From contig JAXBDG010000008.1 of NCBI GenBank assembly GCA_036320915.1, positions 682,001 to 746,000 on the forward strand: DNA of 64,000 nt, in the 5' to 3' direction. Positions 11,601-23,800 of the stretch are shown one piece after another; positions within the stretch are counted from its first letter, which is position 1; every line of letters starts with the position of its first letter. Source of the DNA: Linnemannia elongata. Lineage: Eukaryota > Mortierellomycota > Mortierellomycetes > Mortierellales > Mortierellaceae. The position numbers and the translations under genes were made by a program. The notes below the pieces were generated by a model, which had not been told where the DNA came from, searched no databases, and saw only the letters and a program-made list of their open reading frames with translations.

Positions 11601-14460
11601 TTAGATGGGGACAGAGGAACCGCGAGTGATCTTACCCCATCCAATCAAACGCCAGTGGTTAGCGATACGACGGGACAAGGCAACATTGGCACCAGCCCTA
11701 AATGATTTTTCATCGCAAGGAAAAAGGGGCATGGTCGTTAGTTATCATTAAATGACGTGTCCTTGTTTTTCATACGAAGTCGTTCCCGTCAAAAAAGAAC
11801 AAACAACAAGAAACTGATACGTACTCTGAGCATGCAAGACCGGTGAGGGCAATCTTAGCGATATCGTTCTTGACCTGGATGACACGGCCTCCGGTGGAGG
11901 TGGAACCAATGTTGACCATGAGAACCTCGTTCTTAGTCAGCTTGGTGACCTTGGCCTGCTTCTTGTCATCGGTCTTGACTCCCAAGAGACGACGGAGCAA
12001 GAAGTAGTTGATCTCGAGCTCAGAGTAGACGTCGGGCAACTTTCCAACAGATCCCAAGACCTGTCCGACCAAACGATCGGCACGGCACAAGGTAGGATCA
12101 ATCTTGGTACCCACACCAATCAAACCACCGGGAACAGCAAACTTGAGCTCGTTGCTCTCGGCCAACAGCGACACAATGCGCGAGAAGATGGGTCTGCACT
12201 TGATCTTGCCCTCGTTATCCTTGGTAACAATACCGGGACGGATCTCAATCTCATCACCAAGCTATATATGTGACATTTCAACATGCCAGATAATTAATTA
12301 GTAGCCGCATACGGTTGAATCCCTTGTCTGAAGGACGAAAAACCGATTATTATCCTGAATGTCCAAGAAAAGAACTTACGCGCAAGACTCCGCTGAGAAT
12401 GGAACCTCCGGCAATACCTCCAGTCAAGCTGTCGACCTCAGCACCGGGCTTGTTGACATCGAAGGAACGAATGACAATGAGGCGGGGGTCAGAGGTGAAG
12501 TCACGGACGGGGATAGGAATGCGCTTGACAATGTATTCGTTGACGGCGTCGATGTTGTACTTGAGCTGAGCAGAGATGGGGACAATGGGGGCAGAGTCGG
12601 CAATGGTTCCCTTGACGAACTGCAAGATGCTCTGGTAATGTTCCTGTGCGGCAGACTCCTTGATCAAATCGACCTTGTTTTGCAAGATGATGATGTGCTC
12701 CAACTTCATAATCTCAATAGCGGCCAAATGTTCACTGGTCTGGGGCTGAGGGCAGGATTCGTTGGCGGCAACCAACAACAAAGCGGCGTCCATGACAGCG
12801 GCACCGTTCAACATGGTAGCCATAAGAATATCGTGTCCTATTGGTGATCAGCATGTCCAATTGCAACAGAGGCATACGTCAGTCATTTTGCAGTTTGGGA
12901 ATATCATATCCAGATATGGTGGCGCAGACAGAATGTACAAAAGCTAAACGTACCAGGGCAATCGACGAAGGAGACGTGTCTAAGATCGATGAATAACAAT
13001 AAAACGAAAGAATGATGGCGATGCATAAGTATGGTGCATTTCCCGGTATCAATGCCTTCTTATGCACTGTCACCAACATAAATCCAGCACCGCTGCATAT
13101 CATTGTCCAGATGTGTTCCTGTACCTCTCCAACTTCATAATGCCGCCGCATCCGAAGCGCTCGCACTTGGGATGATCCTCCATGCTGCTGCGGTACGACT
13201 TGTAGCATCCAGGGCGAGGGCAGGCCTCGTTCTGGCACTTGTAGATCTATTTCCAAAAGTGAGTTAAGGTAAGGACGTGTGAATAAGCTTATTTTCCTTG
13301 ACCGTACAAGGCTGCAATGTCGCTATTTGAAAGGTGTATCCCTTCCATATCGTGTAAATAGGATGAAGGCGGTTTCCCTTGAGAAGCACGACAGGTTGTT
13401 GGGATAACATGTGCATAGCCTGACTTCCCGCAAACGTAAAAAGGTGTTACACCGCTTGATTGTGGCATGGCTCCATTCCAGGACAGGGTGTGCGAAAAAG
13501 GGAATGATGGCTTCCCACGAAGGAAACAGTGATACATTGTTGGTCGACTGAGTGAACGTTCTCCTTCTGGTTTCCAGAAGAGAATATACGAACAAAATAA
13601 AAATGCCTGCTTTCCATGGATGCAAAAAGTGATATGTTGTTGATTGATTGGGGTGGATATTTTCCCTTTCCAGAGATCCAATGCTCGATGATGCTTTCCA
13701 AAAAAAGGAGGCGCTGTCGAAAGAGGGATCCTCACCTTGGCGTTGGCATATCCGAGCTTGATGGTAATGTTACGCTCCAACTCGTTCTTGAAACGAACGG
13801 TCTATGATTGGATGTATACAACGGGGCGAAAGTATGAATCATCGTTGACAGAATATTCAAGTACGAGTTAGTGTCAGGAGTGAGGTTACTGCGGAAAGTA
13901 AAAAAAAAAGTGTAGTGAAAAAAGTATGACTCTGATTCGATATATTGACGACGTCAAGAAAAGGAGTGAGTACCTGGACACCCGAGATGGCCTTGACGAC
14001 GGTGGATTTACCGTGGGCGACGTGACCAATGGTACCTGTTTGGCAGGTCGAGTGAGCAAGAGCAGAAAAGGCAAGAAAAAAAAGAGAAAGCGTGTTGTTG
14101 GTAATGTTTAGTTGTGTGATGCAACCAGATTGGGAATTTCCAAGGCGAGAGAGGCAGCATGGTTGTCTCCTGGCTTGTGTCGGTTGTCGAGAAGAAAAAA
14201 GGCGTTCTGGAGCCGTGCAAGTCGGGGGCTGCTGTTATTTTTTTGTTGTTTTTTTCCTTCTCAGACAAGCCAATATTTTTTTTTGATCTAGATCGTCGTT
14301 TTTCCCTTCGTGATGTTTTTTTTTGTCGTGTGTGTCGTTCGTTGTTGAAGACAAGATCTAGGGTGGGATTAGAGAAAGTACCGATGTTGATGGTGGCCTG
14401 CTTGGAGATGACCTCGTGGGACAGGGCGTGGAGCTTGGAGAGGTCCAGGGTGGAATCCAT
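11601..14460 (-). CDS. GCD11: translation initiation factor eIF2 subunit gamma
   Basis: Eight exons on the minus strand (14460-14382, 14035-13974, 13801-13736, 13246-13125, 12979-12954, 12837-12380, 12261-11825, 11697-11601) join in phase to 448 aa. This is the GTPase core subunit that delivers initiator Met-tRNA to the 40S ribosome. Motifs in order: G1 GHVAHGKST, the zinc-ribbon cysteines ([13 protein letters not shown]...CERFGC), G3 [14 protein letters not shown]4 NKVD, G5 SAQLK, then the two beta-barrel domains. The C-terminus ([17 protein letters not shown]) is characteristic and lies in a separate last exon. One exon is only 26 nt. Length is slightly below the usual 460-530 aa because the N-terminus is short. 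It shares a promoter region of about 900 bp with the divergent Def1-like gene. Confidence 0.95.
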
Positions 14461-15356
14461 GTTGGGCAACAAGGTATGTATAGTATGGAGGATGACAGTG
14501 TCAAAAGAAGAGAGAAGAAAACAGAGGCAACGAGGCACGGATAAAGACTTAGAGGAAGATCATTCGATCGCACATGCTGTCGAAGAAAAGGATGAGCTCA
14601 GCCACAAGAATCAAAAAGTGGAGGGAAGGGAAGAGGGGGCACGAGTCCTGTCTCCAGCCAAGCTAGAGGCTGGCAGCAGTAGCGAGTGGAGTGGGTTCCC
14701 TTTCTTTTCAACCCCCTCTCCTTTTGACTCGTTTCCTTTTTTCTTCTCTTTAACTCATAATTCCCTTTTCCCCTCCGTCACACACCCCTCCTACCCACAA
14801 CCTACCTATCTGCTTCAACGACCCCACCGATTGCCTTCCAACAGAAAACACACAAAAAAAAGAACGCGCACACCCTCACACGACACCCCCCTATACAGAA
14901 AGGTAAAAAAGAAAACGCATGCGAAAAAAAAGAGCACTTGGGTTGGTGCACAGAACCAACAACACTGCCAGACTGAAAGCATGCCTTTGTTTGCAAAAGG
15001 CGACAAAGGAAAGGAGAGAGAGAGGTTAAATCCTTGTACCAGAGGGGAACACAAAAAAACAAAGGGAATCAATCCTTCACCTGATCCGGTCCTTGTCTTT
15101 ACAACTATCTCGTTCACATCATCATACTTCACACGCACACACACACACACACACACACACGTACACACACACATACAAAACGACCAACCAGGAACCACGA
15201 CACAACCAAAGGTGCCAAATACACGCTGAGCAAGCTATGAGGACGTGTCTTTTGTGGCTCCCAAGCTGACAACAATAGGGGCGACAGTTGTTATTCGCTC
15301 TATCTATGTACCAAGTCTGCTAACGAAAAAATGAGATCTGCGTCTTCTTACTTAGA
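14461..15356. promoter_or_regulatory. divergent promoter region between eIF2 gamma and Def1-like genes
   Basis: Non-coding region between two divergently transcribed genes. It holds purine/pyrimidine-rich tracts and an (AC)n microsatellite at about 15131-15175. A CTTAG immediately before the Def1-like ATG could be a 5' UTR splice acceptor. No RNA gene was seen. Confidence 0.45.
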
Positions 15357-18300
15357 ATGACATCTACACAGAGACGCTCAGGCGGCAAAGATGAACCAGA
15401 GGACCTCCGTCACCTTCGCAGAGAACATGGAGGATCACTTGCCACACTCAAAGAACTCTTCGCAGACTGGTCAGAGGAAGATCTCCTGTACGCAATCCAA
15501 GATGCTGGTGGTGATGTCGAGGCTGCTATTCTCAGAATCAGTGATGGTAAGTCTTCTTTCTCACACACCTCGCTACCCTTCCTGTGGTGACCTTGCACTC
15601 TTGCACGCGTATTGGCATAGTCGAGCGAGTGGTTGTTGGTGTGTTTTTGTATATATGTGTGTGGTGAGGTGTGGGCACTCTCTTCCTCCTCCTCCCTCTT
15701 TTTTTGCTATCCTTTCCCCCTTTCTGGTCGGGTCTGTTTACTTTTCCACCTTCAAAGGCAATCGGTTCACTCTCGTCGACGTCTCTCCTACTCCTTCCTC
15801 TCTCTCTCTCTCTCTCTCTCTCGCCCACCCCTTGCCAAACAAGGGTTTTGCGTGAAGTGGGGACTTGTACACCTTTTTCCTTGATTTGCACTCTGCGTGC
15901 GTGCGTGTTGCCCAGAGCGATTGACTGTTTTGTGTTTGAGCAAGGGGTCGTTGGTTTTGTTTGAACGAGGATGGTGGGACCATAGTGTCCCCGACCGACC
16001 CTGATACCCCCTGCTTTGTGGTTGGCAAACCATAACACTCTGGAGAGTTAAAGGAACGGTCCCCCCCCAGTTCAACTGAATGCTGCAGTATTCTTTCATC
16101 TTTTCATGCACCATTCGAACGAACGACGTTGTTGTTATTCCCGCCAGACTTTGGTTTTCGGCTTTTATGCAAAGTAAAGTGAAGTGAAGTGCTGGCTGCT
16201 TTTGGGTGGCTATCAAAAGTGAAAAGTGGGTTGTGGATCGATCCCGAGTCAAATCAAGGTCCAGTCCTTGGACCAACCAGACCGGGCGATGACGCAGGAG
16301 GGGCGGCGCCCTTTTGACTGGCCCATAATAAGGGCCTGGACGAGGCCTTGCTCTGACTCGTCGTTCGCCCGCGATGTCTCATTTCATTCAGCCCGTGACT
16401 GCACAAGCAAGAGACAAAACTGTAGAAAGAAAGCCTTGTTGATAACCTCCAATTGATCCTCTCTTATTACCGTCTAGGCCATGCCTCCCAGTGGGGTGAA
16501 GTCAAGGGCAAGAAAAAGACACCAAAGCCAAAGTTCACACAGCAGGAATACCGTGGTCCAAGCCAGCGTGGCGGATTCGCAGATCGCGGATCGCGCGGTC
16601 GTGGAGGTATCCATCTTTCACCCTTTTTTTTTTTTTTTTTTTTTTTTGAGTTTTCGCCACAAACCAGCAAAAACAAACCTTGGCCGCGTGAAAATATCAT
16701 GGATCTAACGGTATTTATTTGAAACTGTCGTTCATAGATGGTTTCCGTGGCGGTCGTGGCGGATCAACCAGAGGCGCCCCTCGTGCCCAAAACGGAGGTG
16801 ACAGAAACACCCGCCCAGTGAAGACAGAGACAGAGGAGGCATGGCCAGCTGTTTCTGAAAAGGCCGAGAGCGTTGTCGTGGATGAAGCACCTTCTTGGGC
16901 CAAGATTACAGCTTCAAGCGTTACAGCCGCATCTGCCGCTTCGGCCGCATCTACTACGTCAGACGGATGGGGCGCTACACCCTCTTGGAGCACTCCTGCA
17001 GAGGACACCAAGGCAGCTCCAGCTGCAGAGACCGCACCCGCCGCCGAATCTACCAAGGACGTCGATCCATGGGGTGACGCAGCTGCAAACCCCCCATTGC
17101 CCGGCACTTCTACCCGCAAAGTCAATACATCTACCATCCCCGCAGGAACAAAAATGTCATGGGCCAAGATTGTCAAGTACGTCTGCATGCACGCGATAAT
17201 TTTCTGTCAGAAAAGGACAAATTAGATCCACAACTCAGGAAGCAATGACTGACCTTTTTTTTATGCTGTTACTGTTTTCCTCTATAGGCCAGAACCAGCC
17301 CCCCAGCCTGCTCCACCAAAAGTTATACCCGCTTCCGCACCTGCGCCCGTGGCTCAGAAGGAAAGCAAGCCAGTTGAACCTGTGCCCGAGCCCGTTGTTG
17401 AGAAGGAGGCTGTGCCCGAGCCCGAACCTGAGGTTGAGGCAGCACCTGTCCCTGAGGAGACACTTGAAGTGAAGGAAGAGGAGCCTGAGGTGGTTGAGCC
17501 CGCCCCAGCAGTGGAGGAAGAGAAGAAGGAAGAGCCAGAGCCCGTTCCTGAGCCAGTGGCAGAGCCCAAGGTCGAGAAAGAGCCAGAGCACACACCCGCA
17601 CCCGCACCCGCACAGACAACTGCACCCGCAGCTGCCCCTGCAGGACCTCCCGGATTGAAGCAGAAGCCAGCATCGCAGCCTCGCCGTTTGAACCAGGATG
17701 CACCAGTCGTTATTGCAGGAGGATCGTCGTCGCTCCAGAGCATGGGACTCAAGTTTGGCAGCTTCTCTTTGAACGACAATGATGAGCCTGAGGCTCCAGA
17801 GGTCGCTGAGACTCCCGAGGTTCCTGTTGAGGAGCCCGCCCAGCCTGCCCCTGCCGAGACTCAGCCTGCCCAACCCGCCCAACCCGCCCAACCCGCCCAG
17901 CCTGCCCAGCAAGCAACCCAGCAGCCTGCCCAGCAGCAACCCTCTGCTTATGGTCGCCAGCCAGCTGCCGCCTCGACCCCCGCTGCCGTTCCCGCTGTCA
18001 GTGGACAGTCTCCCGCCACTGCCAATGCCAATGCCTACGCTAAGCAGGATCCCGCCGCCGCCAACTACCTTGCTCAGCACCACCATCACCCAGCCATGGG
18101 TCTCGATGCCATGGGCTCGCCCTACGGCTCGTACATGCCTGGAGCTAACCAGCTCGGTTCGTTCGGCATGGCTCCCATGGCCTCCCTCCCCAACGAGTAT
18201 GCCGCTCTTTATGGTAACGACATTCAGCGCGCCATGTACTATGATCCTGCCAGCTATGGTCAGATGCCCGCTACTGGCATCAACAGCTACCAGGCCCGTG

Positions 18301-19067
18301 ACACCAAGTACAACCAGGACTCCACCGCGGCCGTTGGTACCACCGGAGCCGGCAGCACTGGAACGACTCAGGCTCAGCAGACGCTTCAGCAGCAGCAGCA
18401 GCAGGCCTACCCCAACATGGGAGGCATGCCCTACTATCCTTACTACTACATGCCCAACCAGTTCCCTACCGCGTACCAGCAGTCTGGATATGGTCAGCCT
18501 TTTGTCAACAAGAACATGTACCCCATGTACCAGCACCAGCAGCAGCAGCAGCAGCACGGATCGAACAAGCCTGGATCGAACAGCAACACTCCCTACGGAA
18601 ACTACAGCTCTACCGGTGCCGGCCAAGCAGGTCACCATCAATACTCCCAGACAGGATATGATGACATGTCTGGAGCTGGACTCCACAACGGCATGGGCTT
18701 GGGCAACGACTCGTACACCAAGTATGGCTACCCCGGCACACAGAACTTTTTGGGATCCCAGCAGGGAGCCACCCCTACCACGACTGCAGGCAATGCCAAG
18801 GGCAACACTGGATCTGGCAGCTACAACGCAGCTGACAAGAATGCCGGTGCAGGAGCCCAGCCTTCGAACGCCGCCGGTGGCGCGTCTCTCCAGGGCCAGC
18901 AGGGCAGCATGAACCAGGGCCAGCAGGGCTACTACCAACAGCAGATGTTCTCGAACTACCAGTATCCTAACCACCACCAGGGCTACCACCCCAACCAGCA
19001 TCAGGGTCAGCACCAAGGTTCTGGCCGCAACAATGGCAACAACAACCAGCAGTACTGGACGCAGTAA
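15357..19067 (+). CDS. DEF1: CUE-domain protein resembling RNA polymerase II degradation factor Def1
   Basis: Four exons (15357-15546, 16478-16606, 16738-17176, 17288-19067) give 845 aa. Residues about 20-62 form a CUE ubiquitin-binding domain (LATLKELFADWSEEDLLYAI, then GDVEAAILRISDG). Next comes ASQWGEVKGKKK, the junction seen after the CUE domain in yeast Def1, then RG-rich repeats. The rest is a Pro/Glu/Ala-rich acidic region and a long Gln/Asn/Tyr-rich C-terminus. Def1 recruits the elongin-cullin ligase to stalled polymerase for Rpb1 ubiquitination and also acts at telomeres; that role here is inferred from the architecture. Intron 1 is about 930 nt, far longer than the other introns in the window, and intron 2 holds a 24-T run. 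Confidence 0.8.
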
Positions 19068-19493
19068 AAAACAAACAAAAATAGGGGTGAGATGCGGCCC
19101 TCCTTCATGATTTTGATGTCTGAGTAGGTTTAATGGACTCCGTTTTTCTTCTTTCTTTCGTTTTTGCTATTCTTTTGTTGTTATCGTTCGTCTTTTCTTT
19201 TTCTTTCTTTCTTTTTCTTTTTTTGTTCAATTGTAGTAGTAGTTGTAGAAGTATTCTTCTTTTCTTTTTTTTTCTGATATTAACAACAAAAGTCGTGTTT
19301 GTACCATGAAGGCAATGGGTTCGTTTATTTTGTGTTGATCTGGTTGATGTTGGGCCAAGTCACGTGTGGATATCGTGGGAAGAATCTTATGAAGAATGTT
19401 CCCGTGGGGTGTGATGTAAAGAAGTGCCGCCCCTCTTTTTCCCCTCCTCTTCTCTTTCTTTTCCTACTCGACCCACACAACAACATACACACG
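19068..19493. other. intergenic region between Def1-like gene and epimerase gene
   Basis: T-rich 3' flank of the Def1-like gene (19140-19275), then the short upstream region of the epimerase gene. No gene seen. Confidence 0.45.
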
Positions 19494-20634
19494 ATGTTCC
19501 GCCCATTCCTCGCCCGCGCCATCCCCGCCCAGAGCATCGCCAAGCGTGCCCTCTCGACCGGCATTCCCAAGGTACATGCAGACACACACGGACGTTTTTT
19601 CTTCAATGTAGTTCAGTCCGGAGACTTGATTTCGGGAGCCGAAAAAGACGGAAGAGTAGTGTGTTTTCGAGCGAGCTGCATATGCAGATGCTGAACACTT
19701 GCGGCTCATCATCTCGGACTTTTCGGAGGAACAGGAGCCAAGTACAACACATTCGGTCACACACACGTTCTTTGTTCGCCTGCGACGACAATACTGATGG
19801 AACAACGTTACCCCATCGTTTACCACGGCAGTCTTCCTGGTTTTCTTTACAGCTTGTCTAACGTTCATATGCACCTCCATATGATACTCAATTGGTATTG
19901 TAGACCTCACCTCTTTGGAACCTCGGCCGCTTGAACCATGTCGCCATTGCAGTTCCAGATATTGACCAGTCGACCGCCTTCTATCGTGATTTGCTGGGTG
20001 CTAAAGTCAGTGCCAAAGTCGTAAGTACTCCTTGACAATTGGCGAGCCGAGAACGATTATTGTTGTTATTGTGTGTATTGGGTTTAACTGAGCCGATCTG
20101 CTTCCCGACTATCAGTATTATCAAGGCAACAAAGCTACTGCCTAAAATATACGATGTGCTCGGTAAAACGACAGCAGGAGGATGACAACGACAGCAGCAC
20201 GGCATAGAGACAAACATCACACCAGCCATTACTCCGATTCGAGCATCATAGGCAAAATATAAAAACGAGGCGCTTTTGGTCACGCTACAGTCTCTAACCA
20301 CCTTGTTCTCACTCACCTTTTTACCCAACAATAGCCTCTCCCCGAGCACGGAGTGTACACAGTCTTTGTAGAACTAGGCAACACCAAGATCGAGCTCCTT
20401 CACCCTTACGGTGAGAAGTCACCTATTCAGGGGTTCCTCAACAAGAACAAGTCTGGCGGCATTCACCATATCTGTATCGAGGTCGATGATGTCTACAAGG
20501 CCCTGGATGATCTGACAGCCAAGGGTATTAAGGCCCTCAGCCCTACTCCCAAGATCGGCGCCCATGGCAAGCCTGTGGTCTTCTTGCACCCCAAGGATTG
20601 CCATGGTACCTTGGTTGAGCTCGAGCAGAGCTAA
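19494..20634 (+). CDS. MCEE: methylmalonyl-CoA epimerase, mitochondrial
   Basis: Three exons (19494-19571, 19904-20020, 20335-20634) join in phase 0 to 164 aa. Exon 1 is a mitochondrial presequence (MFRPFLARAIPAQSIAKRAL; basic, Ser/Ala-rich, no acidic residue). The rest is one glyoxalase/bleomycin-type fold with paired beta-alpha-beta-beta-beta modules. Metal-ligand candidates are in LNHVAIAV, KIELLHP, GGIHHICIEV and GTLVELEQ, matching the epimerase rather than glyoxalase I. It converts (S)- to (R)-methylmalonyl-CoA in propionyl-CoA breakdown. Length is normal for the family. Confidence 0.9.
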
Positions 20635-20740
20635 AGTAATAGGTCTTGTTAGGAGTATATATATTCAGAAAAGGACAGAACATGGAATAATAAATAAATG
20701 GATAACAAAATAGTTGACTGATGAAATGTGCTTTGTCTAT

Positions 20741-20746
<6 letters not shown>

Positions 20747-20783
<37 letters not shown>
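20747..20783. repeat. poly(T) tract, 37 nt
   Basis: An uninterrupted run of T between the convergent epimerase and O-mannosyltransferase genes. Comparable runs occur at 16624-16647, 23734-23760, 44059-44094 and 54273-54309. They lie in introns or intergenic DNA and look like homopolymer expansions rather than retroposon tails; no adjacent element was seen. Confidence 0.8.
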
Positions 20784-20784
<1 letters not shown>

Positions 20785-20810
20785 GTATATGCAAAATGGA
20801 AAGGCGAGGC

Positions 20811-23800
20811 TCACAGAGCATGGCGCCGCTTCTCCTCCTCGTCATCATCCTTCTTGTCCGCAGCGGCCTCTGCAGCAGCGGCAGCCGTGAGTTCGCTCTT
20901 TGTGTCTATGAACTCGTCCTCGACAGCCTCGGCCTCTGCTTCTTCTTCAGCACCGGGTTCATTAAACCTTTCGTCTCCTTCCTCCAACACCCCTTCTTCC
21001 TCTTCCTCGATGTCTTCTACGTCTGGGACATCTTCGACATCCTCGGCGCCAGAGTCATCGCCTCCTTCTCCGATATGCTCTTCAATAATTGGGAGCGGTG
21101 ATGCTTTTCCTGCTCCTGCTCCTGCGGCAGCGGCCTTGGCAGCAGCAGCAGCAGCATGTCGGATAGATCCCAAGTCCGGCGGTGAAGGCGCTGCTGCTGG
21201 TGATACTGCATCCTTCTTTCTTGGACTCACGATTGCTCCACCCGCAGCATGATCATTGCCTGCTTGATAGTTAGGATGGTTCCCAAGCTGAATATTCTCC
21301 ATCCCAGAATCCGCCTTCGACCCACCTACTGGCGCGACTTTATCAGGAGCCACAGCCCCAGCAGAGGGTGTAGCATGCGGGAACAAATGCTCCAAGAAAT
21401 CATGCGGCTTATCATTCTTGGGATCATCTCCAACACCACCTGCAACAGCTGGCACTGCAGGCGCCGGAACCGGCGTCGAGCTTGGATGAACGATCCGTCC
21501 AAACATATGGCTATCATCCTTCGGGGCTCTATAGGAAGCATACGACTCGGGGTATTGATAACAATCATAATCCCAAGTCTTCAAGACCTTGGACGCCTCA
21601 CACTGAGATCTCGTCCATTCAGATCCATAGGCCAGAGGGGCCCGGGTTCGGAAGACCAAGATGGCCATCAAGGAGACGACAATCAAGGCGGCAAGTCGGA
21701 AACGGATGGGGATGAACCGGCAGGCGAGGTCAAATGTGACACAGAGCATGAGGATGGCGAAATAGAGGGCGGGGAGGTAGTGGTGGAGGAAGAGTTGACG
21801 ACCCATCAGGAAGAAGGGGAGGTAATGGTAGCACCATGCCATAAAGAAAAATCCTCCGGACAACTCGTAGTACTCGCGCAGACCTAATTAGTAAAAGATA
21901 GACGGATGGATTAATGAGTTTGTCGTTGCAATACTTTGGTGGCGAAGTACATTATGTTGTAACTACGATAAAAAAAACCATAATAAAACACAACATACCT
22001 CGGAAGTTATCGCGATAGCCGCGCTTGTCGCGAATGACAAGGAGGACACGAATGGCTGCATAGAGGACGATCGAGAAACTCGACATGTACCAAGTGAACC
22101 AGTTTCCAATCAGATATATGTGCTTCTGATCCTTTCCCCAGAAGCTGATACCACGCCTCAACCAGATCCAGGACGATGGCCGCGAGTCGTAAGGGTGCGA
22201 GGCTGTCAATCCTGCGTTGGTAGTCCACATGACCTTATTAAGCTCCAGGAACTTGCTAATAAATCCGGGTTTCCTGTAGTTCACCATTTTCACATTTGCT
22301 GGGTCTATTTGGGCAATAAAGATAAGCAGAGACATGTTAGTTGTGAAAGAGCATTTTGAGCAGTTCAGGGAATTCTCTCGCGAATATCCAAAGAGCATCA
22401 ACTTACAGGCGCTGTAGGCGTTGGACTCGACCATGAAGGTAACCTTGGCCCGAGAAGCGCTCCGCATACAAGTGACTTCCTGTTGCTCAAAAGCCCACTT
22501 GGGCAACTTGACACTGTGCGAGAAGAGGTCGCAGGCCATGTTGGGATGCGAGAGCTTAAAAATTGACCGCAGCGTATGCAGGTTCTGACCTGCAGCCTTA
22601 TCCTTGCCCTCGTAATCCAGAATCTCTAGCTTCCACTCATCGTTCGAGTCTCCCGGAAAATCGTCGGTGCCGCCGTACGCGCTGACTTCGAAATGGTTCT
22701 CATCCTCGGTCACGGGCGCCTTGTTGTTGTGGGAGTGGAGGCGTTTGAGAGTTGGGACGTGCTTCAGGCGGATGATGTCGCCGCTCTTGATGTATTCCAG
22801 TTTATCAGGCACGGTTCCATCTTGCCTTTGAAGGATCCAGTCGTTGTTAGTGTCCTTGTGTGGGTACAGTGTAACTTGTTGCTCTACAATGAAAGAAAGA
22901 TCAATTGAAAGTGAGGTTTAGCCAACGTTAGTTCATACGATTAAAAGGCATTACGTAAAAGGATTCATAATAGTCAATACTCACGTTTGCTTCCAGTCTC
23001 GTAGTTTGAAGGATGTGAGTGAAGGTATCCTCCCTGAGTTCCCAAGTGACGAATCGAGACAGTCGCTCCATAGGCCACACCTAGGTGGAAGAAAACAGAT
23101 ATATAATTAGTCCATTGGCACTGTGCACCATCTCCAAAAATCAACGCTAACCGAAATGAACTAATTCCCGAGAAAGAGCTTGGTCCAATGGTCGTCTCTT
23201 TTCAGCCTTTCTTTCTTACCGAGTGGAGAGTCCTGCAATGACTTGCCAAGCGTCATCTGGAAAGGAGCGCTCATAAAGCCGTCACCATCGCCACTGTTGG
23301 ATAGCAACAAGAAATGAATCTCAAACATAAACATGTAGACCACCAGCGGAACTGCAATGAGGCAGACTGCGCGAGCCAAGAAGTGGTTGAACCAGACACG
23401 GGGTGAAATCTTGAGATCACCCCACAGCACCCAGAGTTGGTGGATGGTTGAAGTTCCGATGGTGGCGATAATAAAAAGCCCCACCCACTTGACACTTCCT
23501 GCCAATCCCAATCCAAGTCCTGTGAGGAATAGCCACAGGAACCAGTCGTCCGAAAAAGGGTCTTTCCGTTGGTTGTGAAAGTTGGTCCAGGCGAGTACTG
23601 TGAATGCGGTGAAGAAGATCAAGGGCGAGTCCAAAAGAATAAGGCGACTCTGCGTGACAATGCTGTTTTCTATTGTTGTTTGTTCAAGGGAGAATATTGT
23701 TCCATTGTGGTTAGCAATATGCTGCATGCACCCTTTTTTTTTTTTTTTTTTTTTTTTTTTGTTTGGTTCTGATTGAATTCGCCGCTGTCGTTTTACCAAA

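Noticed and set aside
14159..15229. 356-aa plus-strand ORF
   Set aside because: Overlaps eIF2 gamma exon 1 and the divergent promoter region; Lys/Thr/His repeats come from simple sequence.
17235..19016. 593-aa minus-strand ORF
   Set aside because: Antisense to the Def1-like coding exons; its Val/Leu/Gly composition is the complement of Pro/Gln/Ala codons, and it has no domain or promoter.
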